Assembly: GCA_037127255.1 (NCBI GenBank)
Contig: JBANSL010000012.1
Location: forward strand, 32,541,115 to 32,605,114
Reading direction: 5' to 3'
DNA from: Persicaria tinctoria
Lineage: Eukaryota; Streptophyta; Magnoliopsida; Caryophyllales; Polygonaceae
Length of the DNA stretch: 64,000 nucleotides
Under the pieces are notes generated by a model. It was not told where the DNA came from. It searched no databases and saw only the letters and a list, made by a program, of their open reading frames with translations. Each line of letters starts with the position of its first letter. Position 1 is the stretch's first letter. This document shows positions 1 through 10,984 of the stretch, piece by piece. Both the position numbers and the translations under genes were made by a program.

Positions 1-318
1 ATTTGCTAAAATGACCTTCATATCCGGAAGGTTTGCATGAGTAACCCAATCCGGAAAAAATGTGCACAAAAGCGGATATCTGGATTGAGGAAGCAAGCGG
101 TAGCCGGTAAACGGAGGGGAGTCAGGAAAGAGGAAAAAAAAAAGGAAAGAGGGGAAAGGGAAACAGAGGAGGAAGACGCCTCATTCGATCGGCGAGCTCG
201 GGTGCCATGAAATCGAGGGGTGCGGCGGTGGCGGAAGCGTCGGACGCCCGATTAGATTGGAATCCAAACCGACCAAATTCATCTCCTCTTTCCTCGTCTG
301 TCTCTCTCTCTACCAACA
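1..318. other. Left-edge flank, no gene recognised
   Basis: Unique-looking sequence with a purine-rich stretch (about 121-175) and a GC-rich patch (about 180-260). It ends in a CT-rich tract followed by CAACAG, which resembles a splice acceptor just before the SDR-like fragment. Reading frames here are short and match nothing I recognise. Confidence 0.4.
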
Positions 319-366
319 GATGGGAAGGTCGCCCTAATCACCAGCGGAGCAAGCGGGATCGGTGAG
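319..366 (+). pseudogene. Short-chain dehydrogenase (SDR) exon fragment
   Basis: The frame starting at 319 reads DGKVALITSGASGIGEG, which is the Rossmann-fold nucleotide-binding signature (GKVALITGGASGIG) of plant NAD(P)-dependent short-chain dehydrogenases. The CT tract and CAACAG just upstream look like the acceptor of the intron that often precedes this motif in plant SDR genes. No ATG exists in this frame after the stop at 253-255, and the downstream sequence does not continue as an SDR. I infer a fragment left by duplication or transposon capture. The match is only about 15 residues, so chance similarity is possible. Confidence 0.4.
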
Positions 367-811
367 GGGAAACCGCCAGGCGCTTCGGTTTCGACTCCAG
401 CACCACCGTCTCGCCGTCGGACTGTTGTTCTCGCAGCTTCGGCGCCCTGCGGGTACAACCGCCTCCTCCGATGATCCTGGTTGTGGTGCTTGGAAGGATA
501 AGGAGGAGATTCTGCACTCCAAAAGGTCTCCCTTTCTTCGTCTTTCGTTTTCTCAATCGATCAATTGCTCGTCTATCTTTGATTATCTGATGATGTGAAT
601 TTGATTTGTTTTTTTGGTCGGCGTGCGAATTTGATTGGTTAACTATACTAGTTGAAAACTTAATTCCTGAGAGGCTATTTTGTACTGAACAATTTCACAC
701 TTGTATGATTGCTATAGAACTAAGCCAGTGAATGGAATGAAATTAGGGAAATTCTCAGTGCTATCTATTCCTGCTGTGAACTGCATATCACTGTATCAAA
801 TCTTGCCCAGG
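367..811. other. Non-coding flank, no gene recognised
   Basis: After a GC-rich, leader-like stretch to about 530 the sequence becomes AT-rich and intron-like. A GGTCTC donor-like site lies near 524 and a TTGCCCAG acceptor-like site near 803-810. No conserved protein is visible. Confidence 0.3.
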
Positions 812-905
812 TTGTTCTAGAAGGAGATTAGAAATGGAAGTTGCCTTACTATTTCATTGGGAATTCAATCTTGCAAAGAAACTTGTTCTAGAAGGAGATT
901 AGAAA
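812..905 (+). repeat. Direct duplication of 23 bp next to the MULE insertion site
   Basis: A 23-base sequence ending GGAGATTAGAAA occurs at 812-834 and again at 883-905, offset 71 bp. Its last nine bases (GATTAGAAA) are the target site of the large element that follows, so this 9-mer occurs three times: 826-834, 897-905 and 13086-13094. Confidence 0.8.
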
Positions 906-1060
906 GGGTGGTGAGTTGGCCACCTGCAAACGCATCCTGGATGTGCGGCACTCGCGTATACATCCAGGATGCGCACAGATTGGCATGCCCGCGGACAAAT
1001 TCCGCATGTTTCCACACGTGGGAAGTGAAATATTTCTTTTAAAAAAATAAAAACGTAAAT
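906..1060 (+). repeat. Left TIR of the 12.2 kb element
   Basis: Begins GGGTGGTGAGTT. From about 921 it aligns, with scattered substitutions, to the reverse complement of 12930-13085. It holds two copies of the 11-mer CATCC(T/A)GGATG, each nearly palindromic, so the TIR can itself fold. Confidence 0.87.
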
Positions 1061-2720
1061 AATAAATAAAATAAAATAATTTAGTTATATAAAATAAATA
1101 AATAAAATACATAATAAATAAATAAAATAAAAATAATTTGATTATATACATAAATAAATCAAGAATTAATGAAAAAAATAGTATAATTAATACATTGATA
1201 AATATATATATATAATAAACAAATAACTATTTAATAAATTAATAAAAATAAAAATATATATAATCAATACATATATAAAAACAATAAAAAATAAATGAAT
1301 AATTAATGAAAATAATATATTTCATAATTACTTATTATAAAAATTATATATAGATACATAAAATAAAAAATAATTTGTTTATATAAATAAATAAATGAAT
1401 AATTAATAAAAAAATATTTAATTAACATTGAATAAAAAAATGTATTAATATAATTACTATAATTACTATATATATATATATATATATCTATGTGTGTGTG
1501 TGTATAAAAATAATGAAAATTAAATTAAATTTTATCGGTTATTTATGTAAATAAAAATATACATAATTAATAAATAAATAAAAATAGTAAAAAAAATGAA
1601 GTTAATAAATATATATATATATATATATATATAATTAATTAATATACAAAAATATATGTATAATTAATAAATTGGTAAAAAATAATAAATAAATAAATAA
1701 ATAATTTTTTTTGTTTATTTTTTTATTTGTGTATTACATTGAATTTTTATTTTTTTATAATTTTTTGATTTTTTTTGTAAATAAATTAATTTATTATATT
1801 TATTATATATATTTTTTTTATGTTTTATGTTTTTTAGTCATAAATAAATTTTTTTAATTTAATTTTTCTATTCTTATTCTTATTTTTATTTGTTATATTT
1901 TTTCTACTTTATTATAATTGTCTTTGTTTTTATGAAATTAATAAATTTATACTATTTATTATTTATTGTTTTATGTATATTTTTACTTTTATAAATTAAA
2001 AAATTTATTTTATTTTGTATGATCTTTTTCAGAAACATATGTATAATTAATAGATTGATAAAAATAATAAAACATAAATAACTAAATTATTTATTTATAA
2101 TTAATAAATTTGATTTTTGTTGTAAATAAATTAGATTATTATATTTATTTATTATTGTTTTATATGTTTTTTGTTTTTTGGTCATAAATAAATTTATTTT
2201 ATTTAATCTTTACTACTCTTATTCTTAAATTTATTTGTTATATTGTTTTATACTTTATTATAATTGTATTTGTTTTTATGTAAATAAATAAATTTATTCT
2301 ATTTATTATTTATTGTTTTATATATTTTTTAATTTTATAAATTAAAAAAATTATTTTATTTTGTATGATCTTTTTAGTTAAACATATGTGTAATTAATAA
2401 ATTGGTAAAAAATAATAAAATATAAATAAATAAATTATTTATTTATAATTAATAAATTTGATTTTTTTTGTAAATAAATTAATTTATTATATGTTTTTTG
2501 TTTTTTATTCAGAAATAAATTTATTTTATTACATTTTTACTGTTCTTATTTTTATTTGTTATATTTTTTTCTACTTTATTATAATTGTATTTGTTTTTAC
2601 GTAAATAAATAAATTTATTCTATTTATTGTTTATTGTTTTATATATTTTTTAATTTTATAAATTAAAATTTTTATTTTATTTTTTATGATCTTTTTCAGT
2701 TAAACATGTTGGATCTTATC
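1061..2720. repeat. AT-rich region with a ~330 bp tandem array
   Basis: Extremely AT-rich sequence of TAAATAAATA-type words. It includes an (AT)n run followed by (TG)n at about 1465-1503. From about 1680 a diffuse tandem repeat is seen: TATGATCTTTTT recurs near 2019, 2365 and 2683, spaced about 320-350 bp, each followed by a (T/A)AACAT(A/G)T word. No coding capacity. Confidence 0.6.
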
Positions 2721-2774
2721 AATTTGAGAATTAAAATAGATTAATTAACATCTTAAACATGGTAGAGAAACAAA

Positions 2775-3030
2775 TTGTGTTATATACCCGAGTCTTTGAA
2801 ATCAACATTCCCCTTAGCCTCTGTCCCGAGCCTGGTCACAACTAATTCCTCCAGTTTGATGACACGATCCATCAATTCCTTTTCAATCTACCTCTTCTCC
2901 TACTCTAAAGCCTCATTCTTCTGCTCAAACATAACAATTGCACCATTCTCACCGCCACCTTCCATGAATCTCCTCACAGTCATGAGATCGAACTGCAACT
3001 TCTTCAATTCCGCATAAGGATGCTTAGGGG
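2775..3030 (-). pseudogene. Unidentified gene-like fragment inside the MULE
   Basis: On the minus strand a short stretch of ordinary coding composition reads LKKLQFDLMTVRRFMEGGG and then a charged, coiled-coil-like segment with two in-frame stops. Similar bases recur near 6420-6460, so the same source may have been captured twice. The family is not recognised. It stands out only because the surrounding DNA is AT-rich repeat. Confidence 0.35.
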
Positions 3031-3059
3031 AGGCCAGAACTTGCCTCCATATCCTCGTG

Positions 3060-3840
3060 TAGGGTTAAAGTTTGAGGGGATGATGTTTTATGTGCTCTTT
3101 ATAGACTAGTCAAGTCTCTAATTTTTTGCTGATTTCAGTGGGGAGGTTTATGTTCTTCAGTTAGGGTTTAGTCCACAACTAATGGTTCATAATAGTGCGC
3201 GATTGAGGACGAGCTTCAAATCTTCTTTTTTTAATCAACGGAATGCTCGATACTTTTTCACATTGTTCCATTACATTTACAAATAAATAACATGTTGCTC
3301 ACGTTTTTTAACAGTGTTGTAAACATAATACAACCTTTTCGCCATAGGCTATAACAGACCTCAAATCTTTTTCTTTCGGAATCTTCACATTACTCCATCT
3401 AGCTAATCTCGAATAGTCCTCATCTCAACACATCCAATTCTGTTCGCCACAAGCTATAGCATACCTCAAGTATTTGTCTTTCAGAATCTTCACATTGATC
3501 CATCTAGCTAATCTCGGATAGTCCTCATCTCAACACATCCAATTCGAAACTTACATCAGCATAAGGAATCCAAAATCTACAGCACATCGGAAACGGGGTG
3601 ATTGGGATGTACATCGGAAAATATATTAGGTATTCATTTATCGATCGACGACTTATCTAAGTCAATATTCACACGTATTCATTGTGTTTATTTCTTCTCA
3701 TTAGATATACAGAGAAATAACATATTTTTGACGTTTGTAAATAGTTTTGTATGCAAAATATTTCAAGCTAGACACTAAACCCCTAAACCCTAAACACTAG
3801 CCTAACCCTAAAATCTAAACCCTACACATCCTGAATGTAC
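3060..3840. repeat. Diverged repeat units and a ~110 bp local duplication
   Basis: The stretch 3110-3240 is a diverged copy of the downstream tandem unit (it contains GGGGAGGTTTATGTTCTTCA at about 3139). Two copies of a block reading CATCTAGCTAATCTCG(A/G)ATAGTC, about 110 bp apart, occupy about 3380-3545. The first telomere-type words (CCCTAAA) appear at about 3779. No gene. Confidence 0.6.
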
Positions 3841-6200
3841 TCATTGATCGATCCTAAACCCTAAACCCTAAACCTTAATCTTCTTAAAATTGAGTAGTCA
3901 AGTCTCCAGTTTTTTTTATAAATTATATGAAATTGTATTATTTTTCCCTAAAACTAGTAACTTAAATCTCCGATAGCTTTACACCGATATGCGATGGCTC
4001 TTCGAGTTCTAATCTTCTTAAAATTGAGTACTCAAGTCTCCAATTTTTTTGCTGATTTCGGTGGGGAGGTTTATGTTCTTCAGTTAGGGTTTAGTCCACA
4101 ACTAATGATCCATAATGTTACGCGATTGCATTCGAGCTTCAAATCTTCTTTTATTATTAATCAACAGAATCCTCGATGCTGATAATATATAGTCGTGCTG
4201 GTCTGAGTTAATTGACTTGGGTATTCATACCTCATAAATGGGGTGGTTGGGACGTACATCGGAAAATATATTATGTACTCATTGATCGATCCTAAACCCT
4301 AACCCTAAACCCTAAACCCTAAACCCTAACCCTAAACCCTACACATCCTGAATGCGCAAACAGTCTGTGCACATCCTAATTGTGCATAAAGTTCACACAC
4401 ATCCTAGTTGTGTACTCTCTCATAGCATAAATAATATTAAATTGTATTATTTTACCATCTTTAGTAATATTTTTTAAAAACAATTCTATTAAATGAAATA
4501 GAATAAATAAATCATTTATATATATATATTGATTTTTTTTATAAATTATATGAAATTGTATTATTTTTCCCTAAAACTAGTAACTTAAATCTCCGATAGC
4601 TTTACACCGGTACGCGATGGCTCTTCGAGTTCTAATCTTCTTAAAATTGAGTAGTCAAGTCTCAAATTTTTTGCTGATTTCGGTGGGGAGGTTTATGTTC
4701 TTCAGTTAAGGTTTAGTCCACAACTAATGATCCATAATGGTACGCGATTGCATTCGAGCTTCAGATCTTCTTTTATTAATAATCAACAGAATCCTCGATG
4801 TTGATAATATATAGTCATGTTGGTTTCAGTTAATCGACTTGGGTCTTCATACCTCGGAAACGGGGTGGTTGGGACGTACATCAAAAAATATACTATGTAC
4901 TCATTGATCGATCCTAAACCATAACCCTAAACCCTAAACCCTAACCCTAAACCCTACACATCCTGAATGCGCAGACAATGTGTGCACATCCTAAATGCGC
5001 ATAAAGTTCACACACATCCTAGTTGCGTACTCTCTTATAACTTCAATAATATTAAATTGTATTATTTTACAATCTTTAGTAATATTTTTTAAATACAATT
5101 CTATTAAATGAAATAGAAAAAAGAAATCATTTTTTTATATATATTGATTTTTTTTATAAATTATTTGAAATTGTATTATTTTTCCCTAAAACTAGTAATT
5201 TAAATCTCCGATACCTTTACGCCGGTATGCGATTGCTCTTCGAGTTCTAATCTTCTTCAAATTCGGTACTTTGTAGAGTAGTCAAGTCTCCAATTTTTTG
5301 CTGATTTCGGTGGGGAGGTTTATGTTCTTCAGTTAGTGTTTAATCCACAACTAATGGTCCATAATGGTACGCGATTGCATTCAAGCTTCAAATCTTCTTT
5401 TATTAATAATCGACAGAATCCTCGATGCTGATAATATATAGTCGTGTTGGTTTGAGTTAATCGACTTGGGTCTTTATACCTCGGAAATGGGGTAGTTGGG
5501 ACGTACATCGGAAAATATATTATGTACTCATTGATCGATCCTAAACCCTAACCCTAAACCCTAAACCCTAAACACTAACCCTAAACCCTACACATCCTGA
5601 ATGCGCAGACAGTCTATGCACATCCTAAATGCGCATAAAGTTTACACACATCCTAGTTGCATACTCTCTCATAACTTAAATAATATTAAATTGTATTATT
5701 TTACCATCTTTAGTAATATTTTCTAAATACAATTTTATTAAATGAAATAGAATAAATAAATCATTTTTTATATATATTGATTTTTTTTTATAAATTATAT
5801 GAAATTGTATTATTTTTCCTTAAAACTAGTAACTTAAATATCTGATAGCTTTACTCCGGTACGCGATGGCTCTTCGAGATCTAATCTTCTTCAAATTCGG
5901 TACTTTGTAGAGTAGTCAAGTCTCCAATTTTTTGCTGAATTCGGTGGGGAGGTTTATGTTCTTCAGTTAGGGTTTAGTCCACAACTAATGGTCCATATAT
6001 AATGGTACGCGATTGCATTCGAGCTTCAAATCTTCTTTTATTAATAATCAACAGAATCCTCGATGCTGATAATATATAGTCGTGCTGGTTTGAGTTAATC
6101 GACTTGGGTCTGCATACCTCGGAAAAGGGGTGGTTGGGACGTGCATCGGAAAATATATTATCTACTCATTGATCGATCCTAAACCCTACACATCCTGAAT
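3840..6200. repeat. Tandem array of ~630 bp units carrying telomere-type repeats
   Basis: GGTGGGGAGGTTTATGTTCT recurs at about 4061, 4681, 5307 and 5944, and TTGATCGATCCTAAACC at about 3845, 4284, 4904, 5532 and 6170, giving units of about 620-640 bp (the first is shorter). Each unit contains a block of CCCTAAA/CCCTAA repeats, the plant telomere motif. In the second to fourth units this is followed by CACATCCTGAATGCGCA, CACATCCTAA and CACATCCTAGTTG. These words resemble the CATCCTGGATGTGCG motif in the TIRs. No open reading frame is conserved between units. Confidence 0.87.
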
Positions 6201-6289
6201 GCGCAGACAATGCCCTGGTAGAATGTCTGAGTGTGCACATCCTCAACGCGCATGAGGTTTACACACATCCTAGTTACGTACTCTCTAAG

Positions 6290-6560
6290 GGGGGTTTTTG
6301 TTGTTTACAGAACTATTTCTTGAAGCCACAAACTTTCGCTCCCGCAATTGCACCATCTTCATACCCGACTAACTTCCACCGCTTTGACCTCTGCCTTCAT
6401 CTTCGCAATAGTCTCAACGCCACCTTTCATGGGTCTCCTCGCGGTAATGAGATTGATCATCAGTGGCTGCAAAGATGAGACCATGTTGGAGAAGTATGAG
6501 ATTGGATTAGCCATTGCCGGAGTGGACAAGAGATTTTGGATGTTCGATGCGAGATAATAA
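6290..6560 (-). pseudogene. Second unidentified gene-like fragment in the MULE
   Basis: Non-repetitive sequence of coding-like composition. On the minus strand one frame includes INLITARRPMKGGVETIAKM. The bases around 6420-6460 resemble 2960-2990 in the first fragment. No family is recognised, and frameshifts or stops interrupt all frames. Confidence 0.3.
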
Positions 6561-6979
6561 AATTGGTCGCTCTATGTAGTTCCCTGGATAAAGGCTTTCT
6601 CGTGTGTAATTTTGATCCATTGCTTCAAAAGACTTGTAGGAAAGCCAAAGAATCGAGGAACAAACATACCTTGCACGACTTCAACATAGGATAGTCCTCA
6701 TCTCAACACACCCAATTCAAAACTGGCTTCAGCATAGGGAATCTAAAATCTAAGTACATTCAATTGCTCATCAAGTCCTAATCTTCTTCAAATTTGGTAC
6801 TTTGTTTTGAGATTTTTTTCACTTACTATGTGATAAATTTGTTGCCTTAAACCGAAGATCTCTCTACATTCCACTGAATCGGTCGAGGTTCAGATGTTAA
6901 ATCACCCCAAGCTCCTCGTGTAGGCACACCACAAAACTTATGGAAATACATTAAATAGATTTATCGATATATTAATTAC
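6561..6979. other. MULE interior, no gene recognised
   Basis: Non-coding sequence that includes a short block (about 6690-6720) matching the ATAGTCCTCATCTCAACACA word at 3415-3540. It ends with TTAATTAC, the hAT target site (6972-6979). Confidence 0.5.
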
Positions 6980-7449
6980 TAGGGGTGGGCATGGGACGGG
7001 ACGGGACGGGATTGAGCCGGGACGGGACTCGTCCCACGAAGTTTTTACGGGACGGGATTGACACTTTTTTTTCGGGACAGGATCGGGACGGGACGGGCCT
7101 TGTCCCGCAAATAAAAATAATAAAATATTATATAAATTTGCAAAGTGAAAAATGTTTTCATAATTCATTAATTTGTATAATATGTTGAATACGGTATTCT
7201 TCTCAACTATATTATTCAATAATAATAATAATATTATAATTAATATTAATATTAATATTATAATACTATTATTAATTCATAGAATGATTATATAATTAAT
7301 TATAATGCTCAACATATTTGGCTACATTATGTTACTAGATCGGGACGGAAAGGGATTGAGACGAGATTCATCAGATACTTTCTCATTATCGATTGATAAT
7401 TGGGAAAAATACCGTATATAGCTATTTGCCTCTTGTAGTTCTAAATGGG

Positions 7450-7450
<1 letters not shown>

Positions 7451-7512
<62 letters not shown>
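7451..7512 (+). repeat. (TAA)n microsatellite
   Basis: About twenty uninterrupted ATA/TAA triplets inside the hAT element. More degenerate ATT/TAA-rich sequence continues to about 7980. Confidence 0.95.
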
Positions 7513-7513
<1 letters not shown>

Positions 7514-7933
7514 CCACGTTATAATTAAAAAAATATCAATATTATTAATTATTTTTATTGTTATTATTATAAAATAATTATACTTTACAAGAAAAAAATA
7601 ATATGATATAATTATAATATAAGAATATAATATAATAATAATAATTTTATTATAAATTAATATTATTTTTAAATTATATTATAATATTATATAATAATAA
7701 TATTATTACAATCAATTATTATTATAAATTTAAAATTATTATTATAATTATAAATAATATTTTTTCAAATAATAATAATATTATTATTATAAACATATAT
7801 TATTATTATAAATGGAAGATTATGATTATAATTATAATTATAATATTTTCTCAAAATAATAATACTAATAATATATTATTATTATTCTATAATATTATAA
7901 TATTATTATTATAAAAATTACTATTACTATTAC

Positions 7934-7964
<31 letters not shown>

Positions 7965-7967
7965 TTT

Positions 7968-10490
7968 TTAATAATAAATAAATGGAAGATTATGAATACT
8001 AAATGCAATTCTAGTCAGAGTGTGACAAAACTCCCTACTATATACAGGTACTCCCTTAGCGACCCCACACACCCGCTTGAGAAGTCCCATAGCATCATCC
8101 TCCAAGTCACCAATAGTGGAAAAAGAAAACGGCAGAAAGTGATAACCTTTGACCTTGCAAATATCCTCGTACTTCTTCCTTTTGTTATCAGCAGCAACTC
8201 TAGCCGCTTTACCCGGAACGAAACTTGAAAGACCAGCCGAACTGAAGATAGAAGTTCCGGTAATGTCAACACAAGTGTCTTTGCCCTGGAACCAGCTGTA
8301 GAACAGAATATCAGCTGGTCGAAGCTCCCTTCCTTTCTCATCAACCATACTTGTAGACGCCTCTTTACGTACAGAGATTTCGGCCTTCAAGCACTCATCA
8401 TACAAAGCATCACGCACCACATTATGTCGATGTTTAACACCAATATCAGCAGCACAAGCAAGTGCGCGATCACCTCATGCATCTAAAATGCCTTTCTCAC
8501 AAGCCGAACATTTGGACCCCGCTCTGAACAACTCAATTCCCAAACGGTATTTAATAACTGAGCGAAAGGTAACGGGATTCATGATCTGACCAAGACCGGA
8601 AATAGGAGCAGCCTTTAGCCACTGTTGGGCCAAAGGGAGCTTCAGATTCGCAATAAGAGCTTCTTCCCTCCCAGTAAAAGCAAAGTCTATCTTGAGGTGC
8701 TTGTCCACATTTTTGTAGTAACAGCTAGGCATTTTCTTCATTAGGCAGGGGGCTGGCTGTAATACACACATGTCCAAGACATCCTTATTGATAGCATTAA
8801 CCCAACTGGAGACCACTAATTCAAAAGAGGACCCATCACCAGTCACTTCAGCGCTTCTCAAAATACGATCCTGCAAACCACGGGACTGGATCCTCGAAGC
8901 GAGAAAGGCGTAATGCAGCATGTCTGCAGCGGTGTAGACCCTAAGTCCACCATAATCTAGGGGCATAGTGGACAGACGCCACTGTAAAGGGCCGAAGCCT
9001 GATCCTCCAAGCGTAACTATCTGTTCCACTGAAGACCTTAAAGAATCATCAAAAAAACGTTGGGCATCTATAAAACATGGGGGCGGGGTTGTTCGCATCG
9101 CAAAGTACAAACGAGAAACTCACGAGTAAGCTCGCAGGAGCAATAACTCACATTGAGGATCGTCCAACTTCTTGATGGTTTCCATTAGAGCATTAGTTTT
9201 CACAACTCTTCTCATCATCACCTCATTGCTTTGCAGAAGGAAAGATCCAAGCTAACAGCTCCACCAAGAAGTTTAACTCCACCCACCGGGCGTGAAATAT
9301 GCTTGGGGAACACCCCTACTCCCCTACAACGTGGGTCCTCACTCGGCCAGAATAGTTCTGTTTTATCAACATTGAGGTGAAGTCCTAAGTTCAGGCCATC
9401 CTCCTGGATGATGGGAAACGCCTTACTTGCCATCAAAGTGTCTCCTATGAGGGTCCCATCATCAAGGTACCAAGCATTTAACTTCAGCTCACAACTATCC
9501 TTGACCTTACGAATCAACGGATGCAGTGTAAGTGAGAAAAGTAAAGGTCCAAGAGGGTCACCCTGTTGAACTCCCTGACATGAATATAGGACATGATCAC
9601 CATAATATAAGCGAGCAGGACGTGCATAGCAAAACTCGACCCAGTGGGATATGAAAGGGCACATACGACGAACCTCCTTAATCATAGCACTACGATCAAC
9701 AAGATTAAAGACATTTTTGAAATCAACCAGAAGCATAGACATGATATTATCATACCCTTGAGCTTCTACTAATCGATTGACCGCATGCAGCACTGCTTCT
9801 CCGCCTCCTGAAACACCCACACCAAACTGCATATCCTCTAAATACGGTCCAAGGGTTTTACCAGCCGAAGAGGCCGCCACTTTGGACACCAAGCGCCTCC
9901 AAATCGACCCGACAGCTATGGGTCGAATCCCTCCACCCGGCTTAAGGAGAGGAGTGAGAGGAGCACTCGCGACAAATTCACTCAAGGAGGCAGGACAACG
10001 GCCACTAAGAAATAGGTTAACCACCCTCGTAATAGAATCAACTACCTCCTCCGCGATAGCCACTGTCGCACCGCTCAGAGCGTCTAACAAATGTTGGGCG
10101 CAAAGCCCATCTTTCCCACATGAAGTGCCCTTCGGGAAACTTCTAATTTTGTCTAAAACCAAATTCCTGGAAACCTGTAAGGCATCACAACCAATAGGCT
10201 CAGAAGGCAAATAAGGCGTCGGAAAGACCGAATGTTTGTCAGCAAGCTCTTTTAGAGTTTCATCAGAATGAGGAGCAACACCCGAAGACGTGAGAATACG
10301 AATGGCTGCAGAAAAATGACCATCACCAACCTTTCTCTTGCATAGATTAATGGACAGATCCTCGTGACTCCTCTTACTATCGCCCGAAGAAAGATCAAAA
10401 TTACAGGACAACAAATCAGACACAAGGCGATGAATACCCCCAGGCTCCTTCCCCACCCGAAGAGCCTTTGAAATATTATTATTATAATAA
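7968..10490 (-). pseudogene. Reverse-transcriptase-like gene carried by the hAT element
   Basis: Read on the minus strand, three open stretches (10490-9218, 9110-8475, 8420-7968) make up one RT protein. Recognisable blocks are GGGIRPIAVGSIWRRLVSK, LLVDFKNVFNLVD (first catalytic Asp), GVQQGDPLGPLLF and AWYLDDGTLIGD (catalytic Asp pair, near 9450-9475). After the RT core come LLGGAVSLD and a long C-terminal region ending VCGVAKGVPVY. I recall a widespread plant family annotated as reverse transcriptase domain protein with this architecture, distinct from L1-type LINE pol. No endonuclease, gag or LTR accompanies it. Breaks: a frameshift at about 9218, a TGA at 9120-9122 and another at 8475-8477. 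The N-terminus is lost in hAT subterminal sequence. Confidence 0.75.
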
Positions 10491-10675
10491 TATACGGGAC
10501 AGGATTTGCGGGACATGACAGGATTTGCGGGATCCCACCGGGATCGTCCTGAGTTTCGTCCCGCATAATTTTTGCGGGACGGGATCGGGACGGGATTCAC
10601 TATTTTGTCCTAAATCCCACCGGGATCGGGACGGGATCGGGATTTGCGGGATTTGTGCCCACCCCTATTAATTAC

Positions 10676-10984
10676 TATTATAGTTGCTGACGTTTGTTTT
10701 TCTAATTTATAGATGTATCTATTATGGTTATTTATAATTAATATAAAAATATTTATTTATTTATTTTTCTCATATTTTGTTTTTGTTTGTAACATTTTAT
10801 TTAATTGATTATTTATTTATAACATTTTACATTCAAATTTAAATGAATATAAATATAAATAATAAAATAACGAAGCAAGATTAAATAAAACAAAATGGCG
10901 CACCCAGGATGCGGGAGTGTAATGTATGTTTGTATTAATGTTATTTATTTTATATAACTAAATTACTTTCTTTTAATTATTATT
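10676..10984. other. AT-rich MULE interior right of the hAT
   Basis: AT-rich non-coding sequence. It contains GCGCACCCAGGATGCGGG at about 10907, an isolated GC-rich word resembling the TIR motif. Confidence 0.5.

Larger units (their letters stand above)
6980..10667. mobile_element. 3.7 kb hAT-type element nested in the MULE
   Basis: The left end is TAGGGGTGGGCA and the right end is its reverse complement, TGCCCACCCCTA. The flanks are the perfect 8 bp duplication TTAATTAC (6972-6979 and 10668-10675). A 12 bp TIR of this form plus an 8 bp TSD is diagnostic of hAT. Subterminal regions (6990-7110 and 10493-10650) are packed with GGGACGGGA and related words, as usual for hAT transposase-binding regions. 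No hAT transposase is encoded. The cargo is a decayed reverse-transcriptase-like gene on the minus strand between AT-rich low-complexity spacers. Confidence 0.93.

Noticed and set aside
319..366. The GKVALITSGASGIGEG frame as the DPH6 N-terminus
   Set aside because: The pattern matches the SDR nucleotide-binding loop rather than the VSGGKDS loop of DPH6-type ATPases.
3840..6200. CRISPR-like array or true chromosome end
   Set aside because: Units are ~630 bp with no short repeat-spacer pattern, and unique DNA continues on both sides, so the telomere words are interstitial.
9777..10214. 145-codon plus-strand frame opposite the RT-like gene
   Set aside because: It is the complement shadow of a clearly conserved RT frame.
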